64,000 nucleotides of DNA from Bacteroidales bacterium (GTDB taxonomy: Bacteria; Bacteroidota; Bacteroidia; Bacteroidales; F082). Of this stretch, positions 1 to 9,376 are shown in pieces. A program made the position numbers and the translations under genes. The notes below the pieces were generated by a model, which ran no database searches, had not been told where the DNA came from, and saw nothing but the letters and a program-made list of their open reading frames with translations. The number at the start of each line of letters is the position of its first letter. Positions within the stretch are counted from its first letter, which is position 1. The stretch is taken from assembly GCA_016284305.1 (NCBI GenBank), contig JAEEON010000017.1, positions 35,550-99,549 of the forward strand, in the 5' to 3' direction.

Positions 1-599
1 TTCAGCGAGGCTTCAATCTTCTCGATGATGCCACCGAGATCCTCAGGGTTTTCCAACTCGAGGTTGTCACTCTCGATGATCAAGAGTTTACCCTCCTTAT
101 AGCCACTGATCCACTCCTCGTAACGGTCGTTGAGGTTGCTGAGATAGTCGAGCCGGATCGACTGCTCGAAGTCGCGGTTGCGCTTGGCAATCTGCCTGAT
201 CAGCGTCGGCACCGAAGCACGCAAATAAATGAGCAGGTCGGGCGCTTGGAGAAACTTCGACATCAGGTCGAACAACGACCGATAGTTCTCAAAGTCGCGC
301 GACTCCATCAAACCCATCGAATAAAGGTTGGGGGCGAAGATCATGGCATCCTCGTATATCGTACGGTCTTGGATGACATCCTTGCCGCTGTTACGAATGT
401 CAATAACCTGACGGAAACGGCTGTTCAAGAAAAAGATCTGTATGTTGAACGACCAGCGTTGCATGTCTTCATAAAAGCTGTCGAGATAGGGATTGTGATC
501 GACCTCCTCATAGTGCGGAGTCCAGCCAAAATGCTTGGCTAACAAACGGGTCAACGTGGTTTTTCCAGACCCGATATTTCCTGCAATAGCGATATGCAT
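1..599 (-). CDS. deoxynucleoside kinase, C-terminus cut by window edge
   Basis: Phosphorylates deoxynucleosides (dA/dG/dC type) in the salvage pathway, in the cytoplasm. Reading the minus strand from the ATG at 599 gives an N-terminal P-loop GNIGSGKT (residues 7-14), an acidic motif with HYEEVDHNPYL, the sugar/phosphate motif QDRTIYED, and a later lid-like RNRDFEQ segment. These are the order and spacing of the dNK/dGK family, and about 199 codons are visible before the left edge of the window. The start fits because the P-loop normally lies within the first ten residues. The gene lies downstream of the LptF/LptG gene on the same strand with a 78-bp gap that holds a small palindrome TCGCATGCGA but no clear promoter box. 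The substrate (dA, dG or dC) cannot be read from the sequence. Confidence 0.9.
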   Translation of the reverse strand, partial: MHIAIAGNIGSGKTTLTRLLAKHFGWTPHYEEVDHNPYLDSFYEDMQRWSFNIQIFFLNSRFRQVIDIRNSGKDVIQDRTIYEDAMIFAPNLYSMGLMESRDFENYRSLFDLMSKFLQAPDLLIYLRASVPTLIRQIAKRNRDFEQSIRLDYLSNLNDRYEEWISGYKEGKLLIIESDNLELENPEDLGGIIEKIEASL

Positions 600-677
600 A
601 GTAGTTAATTTTTCAAACTGCTAAAATACGAAATTTTTTTAATCGCATGCGAACCATCCAGAAAATAAAAAAATTGA

Positions 678-1760
678 TTATTTCGGTGCTTTTATGAGCA
701 AGATGGCGGCCACAAAAAGGAAGATGATGTTAGGGATCCAGGCCGCCAAGACGGGTTTTACGCCCCCATTGACCCCAAAGGCCATGGCAACCTTCGCAAA
801 AAGGATGTACGTGAAGGCGATGGTAATACCCAGTCCAAGATGCATTCCCATGCCTCCTCTGATCTTTCGACTCGAAAGAGCTACTCCTATGAGGGTCAAA
901 ATGAGGATTGCTGCAGGCTGGGCCATCCGCTGATGCATCTCCATCTCATAATTACGGACCCCCTCCGCCCCACGCAACTTCATGTCCTCAATCTGGTCGC
1001 GCAACTCATAATAGTTCATCTCCTCAAAGTCTTCCTTCATGTTGTAAAAGTCGCTTCCACTCAACAAAGGAATCACCGTGTCGAGACGACGACCATTGAC
1101 GATATGCTCACGATCACCATCGATGTACCGCTCCGTATAGAAGTCGATGCGCCAAAGATGGTCATCAACAGAATCGTGATAGATGACATCCGAGCTCATC
1201 TTATAGACCAGCTCGTTTCCCTTGTACCTCTCAATGGCAAACAGATAACCCAGATCGCTATTCATGTTGTAGATTTCCACATACACGAACTCATCTTTCT
1301 GTGTCTGAATATGGATGTTCCTTCCTGAGCTCTTTGCAAGGTGTTCGATATACTCGTCCTTGAATTCTCGCCGGATCTCGTTCATTTCTGGAATCATGAA
1401 ATTACTGAAAAAGAGCGACATAATTGCAAGCAAGCAGGCTCCAACGACATAGGGAACCAAGAATCGCCAAAAACTGATGCCACTGCTGAGGATGGCCACG
1501 ACCTCGGTATGAATTGCCATCTTAGAGGTGAAAAAGATGACCGAGATGAAGACAAAGAAATGGATGAATTGATTGATGAAATAAGGAATGGAGGTGAGAT
1601 AGTAGTTGACCGCTACCTTTTGCCACGGAGCATTATGTTTGAGGAAGGCATCGATATTCTCCGAAAGGTCGAACACGATGATGATGACCATGAGCAGAGA
1701 CACGGCGAAGAAGAAGGTGCCGATGAACTTGCGTAATATGTAGAGGTCGATTTTCTTCAC
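678..1760 (-). CDS. LptF/LptG family permease (YjgP/YjgQ)
   Basis: Inner-membrane permease subunit of the Lpt system that extracts lipopolysaccharide from the inner membrane and passes it to the periplasmic bridge. Three hydrophobic segments lie near the N-terminus (about residues 10-30, 53-80, 87-119), then a roughly 160-residue hydrophilic periplasmic domain, then three more segments (about 283-300, 307-328, 338-356). This is the LptF/G topology. I start it at a GTG at 1760, giving the family-typical MKKIDLYILRKF opening just after the tgt stop. An in-frame ATG at 1808 would add 16 atypical residues and overlap tgt by 43 bp. It is probably co-transcribed with tgt. Bacteroidota carry separate LptF and LptG proteins, and which one this is cannot be settled here. 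Confidence 0.9.
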   Translation of the reverse strand: MKKIDLYILRKFIGTFFFAVSLLMVIIIVFDLSENIDAFLKHNAPWQKVAVNYYLTSIPYFINQFIHFFVFISVIFFTSKMAIHTEVVAILSSGISFWRFLVPYVVGACLLAIMSLFFSNFMIPEMNEIRREFKDEYIEHLAKSSGRNIHIQTQKDEFVYVEIYNMNSDLGYLFAIERYKGNELVYKMSSDVIYHDSVDDHLWRIDFYTERYIDGDREHIVNGRRLDTVIPLLSGSDFYNMKEDFEEMNYYELRDQIEDMKLRGAEGVRNYEMEMHQRMAQPAAILILTLIGVALSSRKIRGGMGMHLGLGITIAFTYILFAKVAMAFGVNGGVKPVLAAWIPNIIFLFVAAILLIKAPK

Positions 1761-1765
1761 TACGG

Positions 1766-2896
1766 TTACAATCTTCGGGTGATCTTGGGCATCATGTCGG
1801 CTTTCCAACTGGTGAAGTCGCCGTTGATGATATGGGTGCGGGCGGTCTTGACGAGCCAGAGATAAAAGCCGAGGTTGTGCAAGCTGGCAATCATCGGGCC
1901 AAGGATCTCGCCAGCAACGAAAAGATGACGCAGATAGGCCTTGGAATATTGTGCATCGACGAAAGTTTCGCCGTTAGGATCGACTGGCGAGAAGTCGGTG
2001 CGCCATTTCTCGTTTTTGAGGTTGATGATGCCCTCAGAGGTAAAGATCATGCCGTTACGTCCGTTGCGGGTAGGCATGACACAGTCGAACATATCCACGC
2101 CCCGTTCGATGGATTCGAGGATGTTGGCAGGGGTTCCGACGCCCATGAGGTAGCGTGGCTTGTCGAGGGGCAGGATGGTGTTGACGAGTTCTATCATCTC
2201 GTACATCGTCTCGGTGGGCTCGCCGACGGCGAGCCCACCGATGGCATTGCCGTCGCATCCCTTCGAAGCGACATGCTCCGCCGAACGCTCCCGCAAGTCG
2301 CGATACACACACCCTTGCACGATGGGGAACAAGGCCTGCTCGTAACCATAGCGAGGCTCCGTCTCTCCAAAACGCTGAACGCAACGGTCGAGCCAACGTT
2401 GCGTGCGCTCCATCGACTCCTTGGCATACCTGTAGTCAGCCGTCCCCGGAGTGCACTCGTCGAAAGCCATCACCAGGTCAGCCCCGATGCTTCGCTCAAT
2501 GTCCATCACCCGTTCAGGGGTGAACAGATGCTTCGAACCGTCGATGTGCGAACGAAACTCAACACCCTCCTCTTTCATCTTTCGGATACCCGTCAAAGAG
2601 AACACCTGAAAACCTCCACTGTCGGTAAGGATGGGACGATCCCAACCGTTGAAACGGTGAAGCCCTCCAACAGCCTCCAACACATCCAAACCTGGACGCA
2701 GGTAGAGATGGTAGGTGTTGCCTAAAATGATTTGTGCCTTGACCTCGTCGCGGATGTCGCGGATGTGGCAAGCTTTGACAGAACCCACGGTGCCCACCGG
2801 CATGAAGATGGGAGTCTCGATAACCCCGTGGTCGGTGTGCAGCAAACCCGCTCTGGCATGGCTTCGAGAGTCAGTGGATGATAAAGTGAATTTCAT
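1766..2896 (-). CDS. tgt: tRNA-guanine transglycosylase (queuine/preQ1)
   Basis: Exchanges guanine-34 in the anticodon of GUN-reading tRNAs for a 7-deazaguanine in queuosine biosynthesis. The protein has 376 residues, normal for the family. The catalytic aspartates sit in TDSGGFQVFS (D92) and FDCVMPTRNG (D271), and the substrate loop GGLAVGE and PRYLMGVGTP are intact. The structural zinc site is not: where most family members have CxCxxC, this protein has G309, T311 and D314, while the distal histidine (H340 in SLHNLGFY) is kept. The start at 2896 lies 17 bases downstream of a TAnnTTTG box. The gene is divergent from the glycosyltransferase at 2964 and appears to head a unit with the downstream permease. 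Identity is firm, and the zinc-site loss may be common in Bacteroidota. Confidence 0.96.
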   Translation of the reverse strand: MKFTLSSTDSRSHARAGLLHTDHGVIETPIFMPVGTVGSVKACHIRDIRDEVKAQIILGNTYHLYLRPGLDVLEAVGGLHRFNGWDRPILTDSGGFQVFSLTGIRKMKEEGVEFRSHIDGSKHLFTPERVMDIERSIGADLVMAFDECTPGTADYRYAKESMERTQRWLDRCVQRFGETEPRYGYEQALFPIVQGCVYRDLRERSAEHVASKGCDGNAIGGLAVGEPTETMYEMIELVNTILPLDKPRYLMGVGTPANILESIERGVDMFDCVMPTRNGRNGMIFTSEGIINLKNEKWRTDFSPVDPNGETFVDAQYSKAYLRHLFVAGEILGPMIASLHNLGFYLWLVKTARTHIINGDFTSWKADMMPKITRRL

Positions 2897-2912
2897 CGTG
2901 CGATATTTTTTG

Positions 2913-2920
2913 CAAAGGTA
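2913..2920 (-). promoter_or_regulatory. TAnnTTTG box for tgt
   Basis: Read on the minus strand this is TACCTTTG, matching the Bacteroidota housekeeping -7 element, 16 bases before the tgt start codon. Confidence 0.6.
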
Positions 2921-2932
2921 AAGAATTTCGTC

Positions 2933-2940
2933 TATCTTTG
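2933..2940 (+). promoter_or_regulatory. TAnnTTTG box for the glycosyltransferase
   Basis: TATCTTTG on the plus strand lies 23 bases before the GTG start at 2964. It is back to back with the tgt box, so the two genes share a very compact divergent promoter region. Confidence 0.6.
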
Positions 2941-2963
2941 CGCAAATTTTTGGAGGTCCTGCC

Positions 2964-4130
2964 GTGAGCGTCAGCTTTTTTTATAATCGATTGTCATTCT
3001 ACATCTTAGCCTGCTTCATCTTGATGCTCGTCATCCAATTGTGCATCCATTGGATCCGTTTCTCGAGGCTGGCATTCCTCAAAAAGAAACTCCGTCCCAA
3101 GCTCGACGAGGAGCTGGAGCCCGTCTCAGTGGTGGTATGCACCCGCGACGCCTACGAGCAACTCACCGAGCTGATTCCCACCTTGCTGCGCCAAAACTAC
3201 CCTCAGTTCGAGGTCGTCATCGTCAACGACTGCTCAGAAGACGAGACCGAGGCCTTCCTTAAAGACTTGGAACGTCGTGAGCCGCGCATCAAATGCGTTC
3301 AGCTACGACAGCATCTCAACTTCTTCAACGGCAAGAAATTTCCGCTCTCCATGGGCATCAAGTCGGCATCGTACGACCTCATCGTGCTCACCGACGCCGA
3401 CTGTCTCCCCACTAGCGAAGACTGGTTGCGCAACATGGTCAGCTGCTACGACCATGGCACTGAAGTCGTTGTCGGCTACGCCCGATATGAGAATACCTCG
3501 CGACTCACCAACCGATTGATTCGTTTCGACACCCTCCAAGAGGGGATGCTCTACCTCTCCGCTACTTTGGCGGGACACCCCTTCTCTGGAACAGGCAAAA
3601 ACCTATCCTACCGGAAACGGCTCTTCTTCGAGAACAAAGGCTTCACCTCACATTATACCATGCCCGCTGGCGACGACGATGTGTTTGTCAGCCAAGTGGC
3701 CACTAAAAAGAACACCAAAGCCTTCATCGACGCTGATAACAGCATCGTGGCCACCCCCACCAACTCGTTCTGGTTCTGGGTGAGGCAACGCTGTAACAAA
3801 TACTCCACCATTCGAATGCACCGCATCGACACCCGAGCCATGATGGCTTTGCATTACTGGTCGCAGTTCCTGTTCTACGCCTGCTTTGTCGCCCTATTCT
3901 TCCTCAAACCCGCCTTCAGTATCGCTACAGAAATCCCCTATTATACATACTATTTCCCTACATTAGTGGTGCTATTTCTACTTCGCTATATAAGCCAAAT
4001 GATCATCTATAGAGGAGCTTCTCGCCGCCTCGGAGAACACGGTCTCCTACCCGGCCTCATCCTTTGGGACGCATTCTTCGCCATTGCCACACCTTTGTTC
4101 CGCATCACCGGCAGGATGACCAAAGAGTGA
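2964..4130 (+). CDS. membrane-bound family 2 glycosyltransferase
   Basis: Transfers a sugar from a nucleotide-sugar donor; acceptor unknown, probably an envelope glycan. There is an N-terminal membrane anchor (about residues 10-30), then a GT-A fold with the opening strand VSVVVCTRD, VIVNDCSED, the metal-binding region LTDADC, an acceptor-side GTGKNLSYRK and the catalytic acidic stretch MPAGDDDVFV. A QRCNKY motif resembling the QxxRW element follows, and then several C-terminal membrane helices. This arrangement resembles processive or membrane-associated GT2 enzymes. The start is a GTG at 2964 preceded by GGAGGT at 2952-2957, one of the few good ribosome binding sites in the window. It is transcribed alone. 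The substrate is unknown. Confidence 0.88.
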   Translation: MSVSFFYNRLSFYILACFILMLVIQLCIHWIRFSRLAFLKKKLRPKLDEELEPVSVVVCTRDAYEQLTELIPTLLRQNYPQFEVVIVNDCSEDETEAFLKDLERREPRIKCVQLRQHLNFFNGKKFPLSMGIKSASYDLIVLTDADCLPTSEDWLRNMVSCYDHGTEVVVGYARYENTSRLTNRLIRFDTLQEGMLYLSATLAGHPFSGTGKNLSYRKRLFFENKGFTSHYTMPAGDDDVFVSQVATKKNTKAFIDADNSIVATPTNSFWFWVRQRCNKYSTIRMHRIDTRAMMALHYWSQFLFYACFVALFFLKPAFSIATEIPYYTYYFPTLVVLFLLRYISQMIIYRGASRRLGEHGLLPGLILWDAFFAIATPLFRITGRMTKE

Positions 4131-4193
4131 TTCCGTTATGAACATTGTTCATAATTAATCAAGGGGAAAGATTTTTCCATTCAAAAAATATGC

Positions 4194-4201
4194 TATCTTT
4201 G
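4194..4201 (+). promoter_or_regulatory. TAnnTTTG box for the 4227 gene
   Basis: TATCTTTG, 25 bases before the ATG at 4227, in the 96-bp gap after the glycosyltransferase. Confidence 0.6.
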
Positions 4202-4226
4202 CATCAATTATGCAAACTCTTTGATC

Positions 4227-7200
4227 ATGAAAAGACCTTTTACCCTCTTGATGACCGCCGTCCTGTTGCTGATCGGTAACCTGGGATGGGCACAAACCAG
4301 AACAGAAGTCACTGACGTGTTGAACCGCGAACTCACTGGAGTTTCAGGAACAACATACACTTCGTGGAGCGACAAGACGAGCAACTCCGATGCCGTCTAT
4401 GCCGGACAAAGTGCAGGTGGCAACGAGTCAATCCAACTTAGAAGCAACAACAACAATTCAGGCATTATCACCACTGCCTCAGGAGGCACAGTCTCAAGTG
4501 TTTCCGTAGTCTGGAACAGTAACACCCTCGATGGCAGGACACTGAACATCTATGGAAGCCACACCGCCTACACCTCGCCCACTGAGTTGTACGACGAAAG
4601 CACCCAAGGCACCTTGCTCGGTACGATTGTAAAAGGGACAAACAACGAGTTAATCATCAATGACACGTATGAATTCATTGGAATGCGTTCTGCATCATAT
4701 GCTATGTACCTGACCGAAATCGACATCATCTGGACTGACGGTGAAGGCCCAGCCATCGCGACACCTACCTTCAGCCCTGCTGGCGGCACCTATACTGAAG
4801 CACAAACCGTGACTATCAGCTGCGAGACCCCAGGCGTGACCATCTACTATACCACCGATGGCTCCAACCCCGACGACGAAAGCACGGTCTATAGGAATCC
4901 CATCACCGTTAGCGTGACCACCACCATCAAGGCCATCGCCTTCGATTCCAACGACAACACCAGCTACGTCGGCACAGCCACATACAACATCGTCAATCCC
5001 GATGCCCCTGGCAGCGAAAGCAACCCCTATACCGTGGCTCAAGCCCGTGCAGCCATTGATGCCGGAACCGGACTCACCAACGTCTATGTCCATGGCATTG
5101 TCTCGGAAATCGTCACAGCATTCAGCCCTCAACATGGCAACATCAGCTATAACATCTCCGACGACGGAACTACTAGCAGCGACCAGCTGCAAGCCTATCG
5201 CGGCAAAGGACTGAATGGTGAAAACTTCACTTCTGCCGACGACATTATGGTGGGCGATATCGTGACCATCTTTGGAAACTTGACCCTTTACAACAATTCC
5301 GTTTACGAACTTGCAGCCAACAACTATCTTGTATCCATCGTCCACAACCAGACCATGGTGACAACGCCGACCTTCAACCCTGCTGCTGGCAACTACACTG
5401 GCGCACAAACCGTGGAGATCAGCTGTTCCACCGAAGGAGCCACCATCTATTACAGCACCACCTCAGAAACGGGTCCTTGGACCGTATATAACGCTCCTAT
5501 TACAGTTAGCACCAGCTCAACCCTTTGGGCATATGCCACCAAGCAAGGCCTCAACGACAGCCAAGTCGCCTCGGCACAATATACCATCACCGAACCCGCC
5601 GCCGCTCAAATCTTCACCCGCGTCAATGGCCATGCCGTTGAAGAGGATCAGGTTTACCTGATTGTCGATATCACCTCTGGCCGCGCCCTCACCGCTGTCA
5701 ACGGAGCGTCGAGCGCTCCTACCGCCGTTGAGGTGACCATTGACGAGAACAACCAAATCGTCACCGATGATATCAATCTGCAGTGGAACTTCGAATCCAC
5801 CGAGGGAGGATACATCATCTACACTGTTGCTGACCATGAGAAATGGCTGTACAGCACAGACGCAAACAATGGCGTTCGAATCGGAACCAACGAAAACAAC
5901 GTCTGGGAACTCGACATCACCAACGGGGAATCGTACCATGGCTTCAAGAACGTACCTCTGGGCCGTTATCTTGGCGTTTACAACAACCAAGACTGGAGAT
6001 CATACACTACCATTGGCAACAATATCAAAGACACACAAATTGAGTTGTTCGTTTTAGGTGACGAACAATATCAAGACCCGCCTACCATCACCGCAAACAA
6101 TGTGGAGATCGAATACAACATCACCTCTGGTAGTATCTCTTATACGATAGATAACGCTGTGGCAGGAGGGACTTTGGCCGCTACAGTAACCGATGGCGAC
6201 TGGCTCACTTTGGGCATGGTCAGCAGCAGTGCTGTGTCGTTCACCACAACGGCCAACACCGAAGCCGCATCACGCACCGCCACCGTCACGCTCACTTATA
6301 CCTACAACCGCCTGACCGTCACCAAAAACGTGACCGTCACCCAAGCGGGTAACCCCAACATCATCAACACCATCTCTGAGATTACCGCTAATGGAAACTA
6401 CACTGTTCAAGGCACCATCGTCGCCATCAACACTCGTGGATTCATTGTTGGCGACGGCACTGGATATGTTTATTATTTCTTTGGCAGCAACTTCGACAGC
6501 AGCGGATACGCCGTCGGCGACATAGTAAAACTGGATGGTAGCGTAGTCACCTACGGAGGCGTCTTCGAATTCAACAACTCCACCACCATCACCGCCGCCG
6601 AAAGTTCCAACTATAACGCTGAGGATCCCACGGTGATCACAGGAGAAGAGATGGACGCTCGAGTAGCTTCCGCCACACCTGCCCAACTTTCGAGCTACGT
6701 CCAATACGAAGGCACCCTGACGATCAGCGGTACCCACTACAACATCAACGGAATCGATGGAGCCTCCACTGCCATAGGAAGCATCTCCTATCCTTTAGAC
6801 ACGGAGTTCACCTCCATGGATGGCAGTCTGGTAAGAGTGACCGGATATTTTGTCGGCATCTCCTCTAGCACCTATTATAACACCATGATCGGAACCATCG
6901 AGGAAATCGGTGGAGGAACACCTGTCATCAACGCCAACGACATCACCATCCCCTATAACGCTGCTGGAGGCGAAATCCCCTATACGGTAAGTCACGCTGT
7001 CGCCGGCAACACCCTCACCGCCACAAGCACAACCTCATGGATCAGCAACATCAGCGTAAGCAGCGACAAGGTTAGTTTCACCACCACCGTCAACAACGAT
7101 GATGCTGACCGCACAGGAACCATCACCCTCGCCTATCCAGATGCAGTCAACAAAGTGGTCACCATCACCCAACAGCACTATGTCATCGACTATGCCGAGC

Positions 7201-8978
7201 TGCCTTTCTCCTTCGACGGCGGCAGAGCCGACATCGACACCGTCACTGGTCTGACCTACTCCGGCCTTGGCACCGACTACGCCAATTCACCTAAACTGAA
7301 ATTTGACGGAACCGGCGACTGGTTGATGCTCAAATTCAACGGGGAACCCATCAACATGAAATTCGACATCAAGGGCAACTCCTTCTCCGATGGAACCTTC
7401 ACCGTTCAGACCTCCGTCGATGGCGAGACTTTCACCGACTTGGAGAGCTTTACCGAACTCGGTAGCACAACCACCAAGACCTACACCAACCTGAATGCCA
7501 ACATCCGATACATCAAATGGATCTATACGGAGAGAGTAAACGGCAATGTAGCCTTAGGCAACATCATCATCAACGATGACGACATACCCACCCCAATCGA
7601 AATCAACCCGACGCATACTTTGGCTACCTCCATCGTCTCGGGACGGCACTATATCATCGTCGGTCTTAAGGGCAACGAAGCCTACGCCATGGGCATGCAG
7701 AACACCAACAACCGCGTCGCTGTTGGCATCACCCTCGGTGACGGCGTCGTCGAAGTGGGCGCCGATGCAGCGGTGTATGAGTTCATCATCAACGGGCCTG
7801 ACGCCAACGGCAACTACATCATTTACGACACCAACGAGGCATCCACTGGCTACTTATATGCAGCCAGCAGCTCGAGCAACAACCTTAAAACCAGAAACTT
7901 CAACTCTGACGGCAACAGCCAATGGGCCATCACCTTCGGAGAAAACAATAACGCCAACATCATCGCCCAAGGAGACAACGAGCGTAACATCATGCGCTTC
8001 AACAATAGTGGCAACGGTATATTCTCTTGCTATGCCACGGGACAACAAGACATCTATCTCTATGTGAAAGACTCGGAAACCGCCTATGAATTTGTCACTG
8101 ATGTCGCTGGCTACGGTGAGGAAAACAACCATTGGCAACTCATCGCTTCACCTGTAGCAGGACAAACCAACCCACAATCGGTAGTCAACATGTTGGCTGA
8201 AAATTATGACCTCTACCGCTTCAACCTGGCCAATAGCGGCGAAGAATGGCGCAACTACAAGAAACAAACCTTCAACCTCACCAAAGGCAACGGCTATCTC
8301 TACGCCAACGCAGAAGGAACCGTGTTACGCTTTGCGGGACAACCCAACACCAATGGCAACGTGACCCTCAGTTACACCACCACCCAAGGTAATGAACACA
8401 ACGGATGGAACCTCATCGGCAACCCCTTCGGCCAAGCAGCCTACCTGAGCGATGGCCGCTCCTTCTATGTCGTCAATGAGGAAGGCACCGAGGTGATCCT
8501 CGCTGAGACCACCGCCATCAACGCCATGCAAGGCATCTTCGTCGTGGCACAGAACAGCAACGACCAAAGCGTTACTTTCACCACCACCCCGAGCAAAGCC
8601 AAGACAATGGCCATCAACCTGAGCCAGGACAACCAACTCATCGATCGTGCTGCGGTACGATTCGACAAGGACGAACGTCTTGGCAAACTATTAATTAATA
8701 AGGAGAGCTCTGCCATCTTCTTCACCGAGAACGAACAGGACCTCGCCGTGATCAACGCTGAAGGACGCAACGAGATACCCGTCAATTTCAAGGCCAACGA
8801 AGACGGAGAGTATTGTCTCACTATCAAACTCAACGGAGTGGAAATGCACAATCTTCGACTCGTTGACAAACTCACCGGAGAAAGCATTGACCTGATGCGA
8901 AATTCAAGCTATCGCTTTAAAGCCACTGCTGATGAGCCATCCGGACGATTTGTGATTCTCTTCAATGAAAAAAAATAA
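4227..8978 (+). CDS. large exported multidomain protein without a T9SS tail
   Basis: Exported protein of 1583 residues with no recognisable catalytic domain. I start it at ATG 4227, whose product opens with a clean signal peptide ending near GWAQ (residue 22); a TTG two codons upstream is not needed. Approximate modules: a sandwich-like domain 23-170; chitobiase C-terminal-like repeats at 177-252 and 378-453 (TIYYTTDGSNP type); OB-fold-like domains 265-372 and 712-895; BACON-like domains 618-708 and 901-983; a discoidin-like segment 984-1120; a YLYA module 1130-1285 also found in neighbours. A C-terminal region follows that matches the pre-tail part of the 9429 protein. It stops at RFVILFNEKK, exactly where that protein continues into a T9SS sorting domain. 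Carbohydrate or surface binding is inferred from the BACON and chitobiase-like parts. Confidence 0.85.
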   Translation: MKRPFTLLMTAVLLLIGNLGWAQTRTEVTDVLNRELTGVSGTTYTSWSDKTSNSDAVYAGQSAGGNESIQLRSNNNNSGIITTASGGTVSSVSVVWNSNTLDGRTLNIYGSHTAYTSPTELYDESTQGTLLGTIVKGTNNELIINDTYEFIGMRSASYAMYLTEIDIIWTDGEGPAIATPTFSPAGGTYTEAQTVTISCETPGVTIYYTTDGSNPDDESTVYRNPITVSVTTTIKAIAFDSNDNTSYVGTATYNIVNPDAPGSESNPYTVAQARAAIDAGTGLTNVYVHGIVSEIVTAFSPQHGNISYNISDDGTTSSDQLQAYRGKGLNGENFTSADDIMVGDIVTIFGNLTLYNNSVYELAANNYLVSIVHNQTMVTTPTFNPAAGNYTGAQTVEISCSTEGATIYYSTTSETGPWTVYNAPITVSTSSTLWAYATKQGLNDSQVASAQYTITEPAAAQIFTRVNGHAVEEDQVYLIVDITSGRALTAVNGASSAPTAVEVTIDENNQIVTDDINLQWNFESTEGGYIIYTVADHEKWLYSTDANNGVRIGTNENNVWELDITNGESYHGFKNVPLGRYLGVYNNQDWRSYTTIGNNIKDTQIELFVLGDEQYQDPPTITANNVEIEYNITSGSISYTIDNAVAGGTLAATVTDGDWLTLGMVSSSAVSFTTTANTEAASRTATVTLTYTYNRLTVTKNVTVTQAGNPNIINTISEITANGNYTVQGTIVAINTRGFIVGDGTGYVYYFFGSNFDSSGYAVGDIVKLDGSVVTYGGVFEFNNSTTITAAESSNYNAEDPTVITGEEMDARVASATPAQLSSYVQYEGTLTISGTHYNINGIDGASTAIGSISYPLDTEFTSMDGSLVRVTGYFVGISSSTYYNTMIGTIEEIGGGTPVINANDITIPYNAAGGEIPYTVSHAVAGNTLTATSTTSWISNISVSSDKVSFTTTVNNDDADRTGTITLAYPDAVNKVVTITQQHYVIDYAELPFSFDGGRADIDTVTGLTYSGLGTDYANSPKLKFDGTGDWLMLKFNGEPINMKFDIKGNSFSDGTFTVQTSVDGETFTDLESFTELGSTTTKTYTNLNANIRYIKWIYTERVNGNVALGNIIINDDDIPTPIEINPTHTLATSIVSGRHYIIVGLKGNEAYAMGMQNTNNRVAVGITLGDGVVEVGADAAVYEFIINGPDANGNYIIYDTNEASTGYLYAASSSSNNLKTRNFNSDGNSQWAITFGENNNANIIAQGDNERNIMRFNNSGNGIFSCYATGQQDIYLYVKDSETAYEFVTDVAGYGEENNHWQLIASPVAGQTNPQSVVNMLAENYDLYRFNLANSGEEWRNYKKQTFNLTKGNGYLYANAEGTVLRFAGQPNTNGNVTLSYTTTQGNEHNGWNLIGNPFGQAAYLSDGRSFYVVNEEGTEVILAETTAINAMQGIFVVAQNSNDQSVTFTTTPSKAKTMAINLSQDNQLIDRAAVRFDKDERLGKLLINKESSAIFFTENEQDLAVINAEGRNEIPVNFKANEDGEYCLTIKLNGVEMHNLRLVDKLTGESIDLMRNSSYRFKATADEPSGRFVILFNEKK

Positions 8979-9009
8979 AATATTTTGTGCGAGATAAACA
9001 AAAAAGCAC

Positions 9010-9017
9010 TATCTTTG
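9010..9017 (+). promoter_or_regulatory. TAnnTTTG box for the small exported protein
   Basis: TATCTTTG, with a TTTG about 22 bases upstream as a possible -33 element. It lies 32 bases after the preceding stop and 52 bases before the ATG at 9070, leaving an AT-rich leader. Confidence 0.55.
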
Positions 9018-9069
9018 CAGCCGAAAAGTCGATTAAAAATAATTAATAAGGTATATAAAACAAGAGAAA

Positions 9070-9324
9070 ATGAAAAAGTTGTTTTTTGTCTTAAGCTTAG
9101 TACTTGGTTTCAGCATCGCAGCTACCGCACAGAGTGAAGGTGGTCTCTTCCATCGTGGCAACTCTACCGAGACGGAAGAACGCGGTTTTGCCAAAGGTGG
9201 ACTCACCCCTGGAATCCCAGGTCACGGTGAAAACACCAACCAACCTGCTCCTCTGGGTAGTGGTGCTCTTCTGCTGATTGGCTTCGGCGCTGCTTATGCC
9301 CTTAGCAAGAAGAACAAAAAGTAA
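9070..9324 (+). CDS. small exported protein with C-terminal PLGSG-helix-basic tail
   Basis: An 84-residue protein of unknown function. It has an N-terminal signal peptide (residues 1-21, ending near ATAQ), a glycine-rich, charged middle (FHRGN, GLTPGIPGHGEN), then a tripartite end: the short motif APLGSG (about residues 61-66), a hydrophobic helix (LLLIGFGAAYAL) and a basic tail KKNKK. This order of motif, helix and positive tail is that of C-terminal sorting signals processed by exosortase- or sortase-like enzymes; it resembles the short Bacteroidota tails of PID-CTERM type, an assignment made from memory. It has its own promoter box and a strong terminator, so it is expressed independently of the two giant genes beside it. 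That the gene is real is well supported; its role is not known. Confidence 0.8.
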   Translation: MKKLFFVLSLVLGFSIAATAQSEGGLFHRGNSTETEERGFAKGGLTPGIPGHGENTNQPAPLGSGALLLIGFGAAYALSKKNKK

Positions 9325-9376
9325 GACCTGGCTGCTAAAGCCAAGAATAAGTTGGGATGAAATCCTAAAAAGGCAT

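Noticed and set aside
240..542. Plus-strand frame within the first 600 bp
   Set aside because: It is the mirror of the deoxynucleoside kinase, whose P-loop and catalytic motifs read on the minus strand.
8940..9060. Frameshift separating the 4227 protein from a T9SS tail
   Set aside because: The alternative frames after the A-tract close quickly and no sorting-domain sequence follows.
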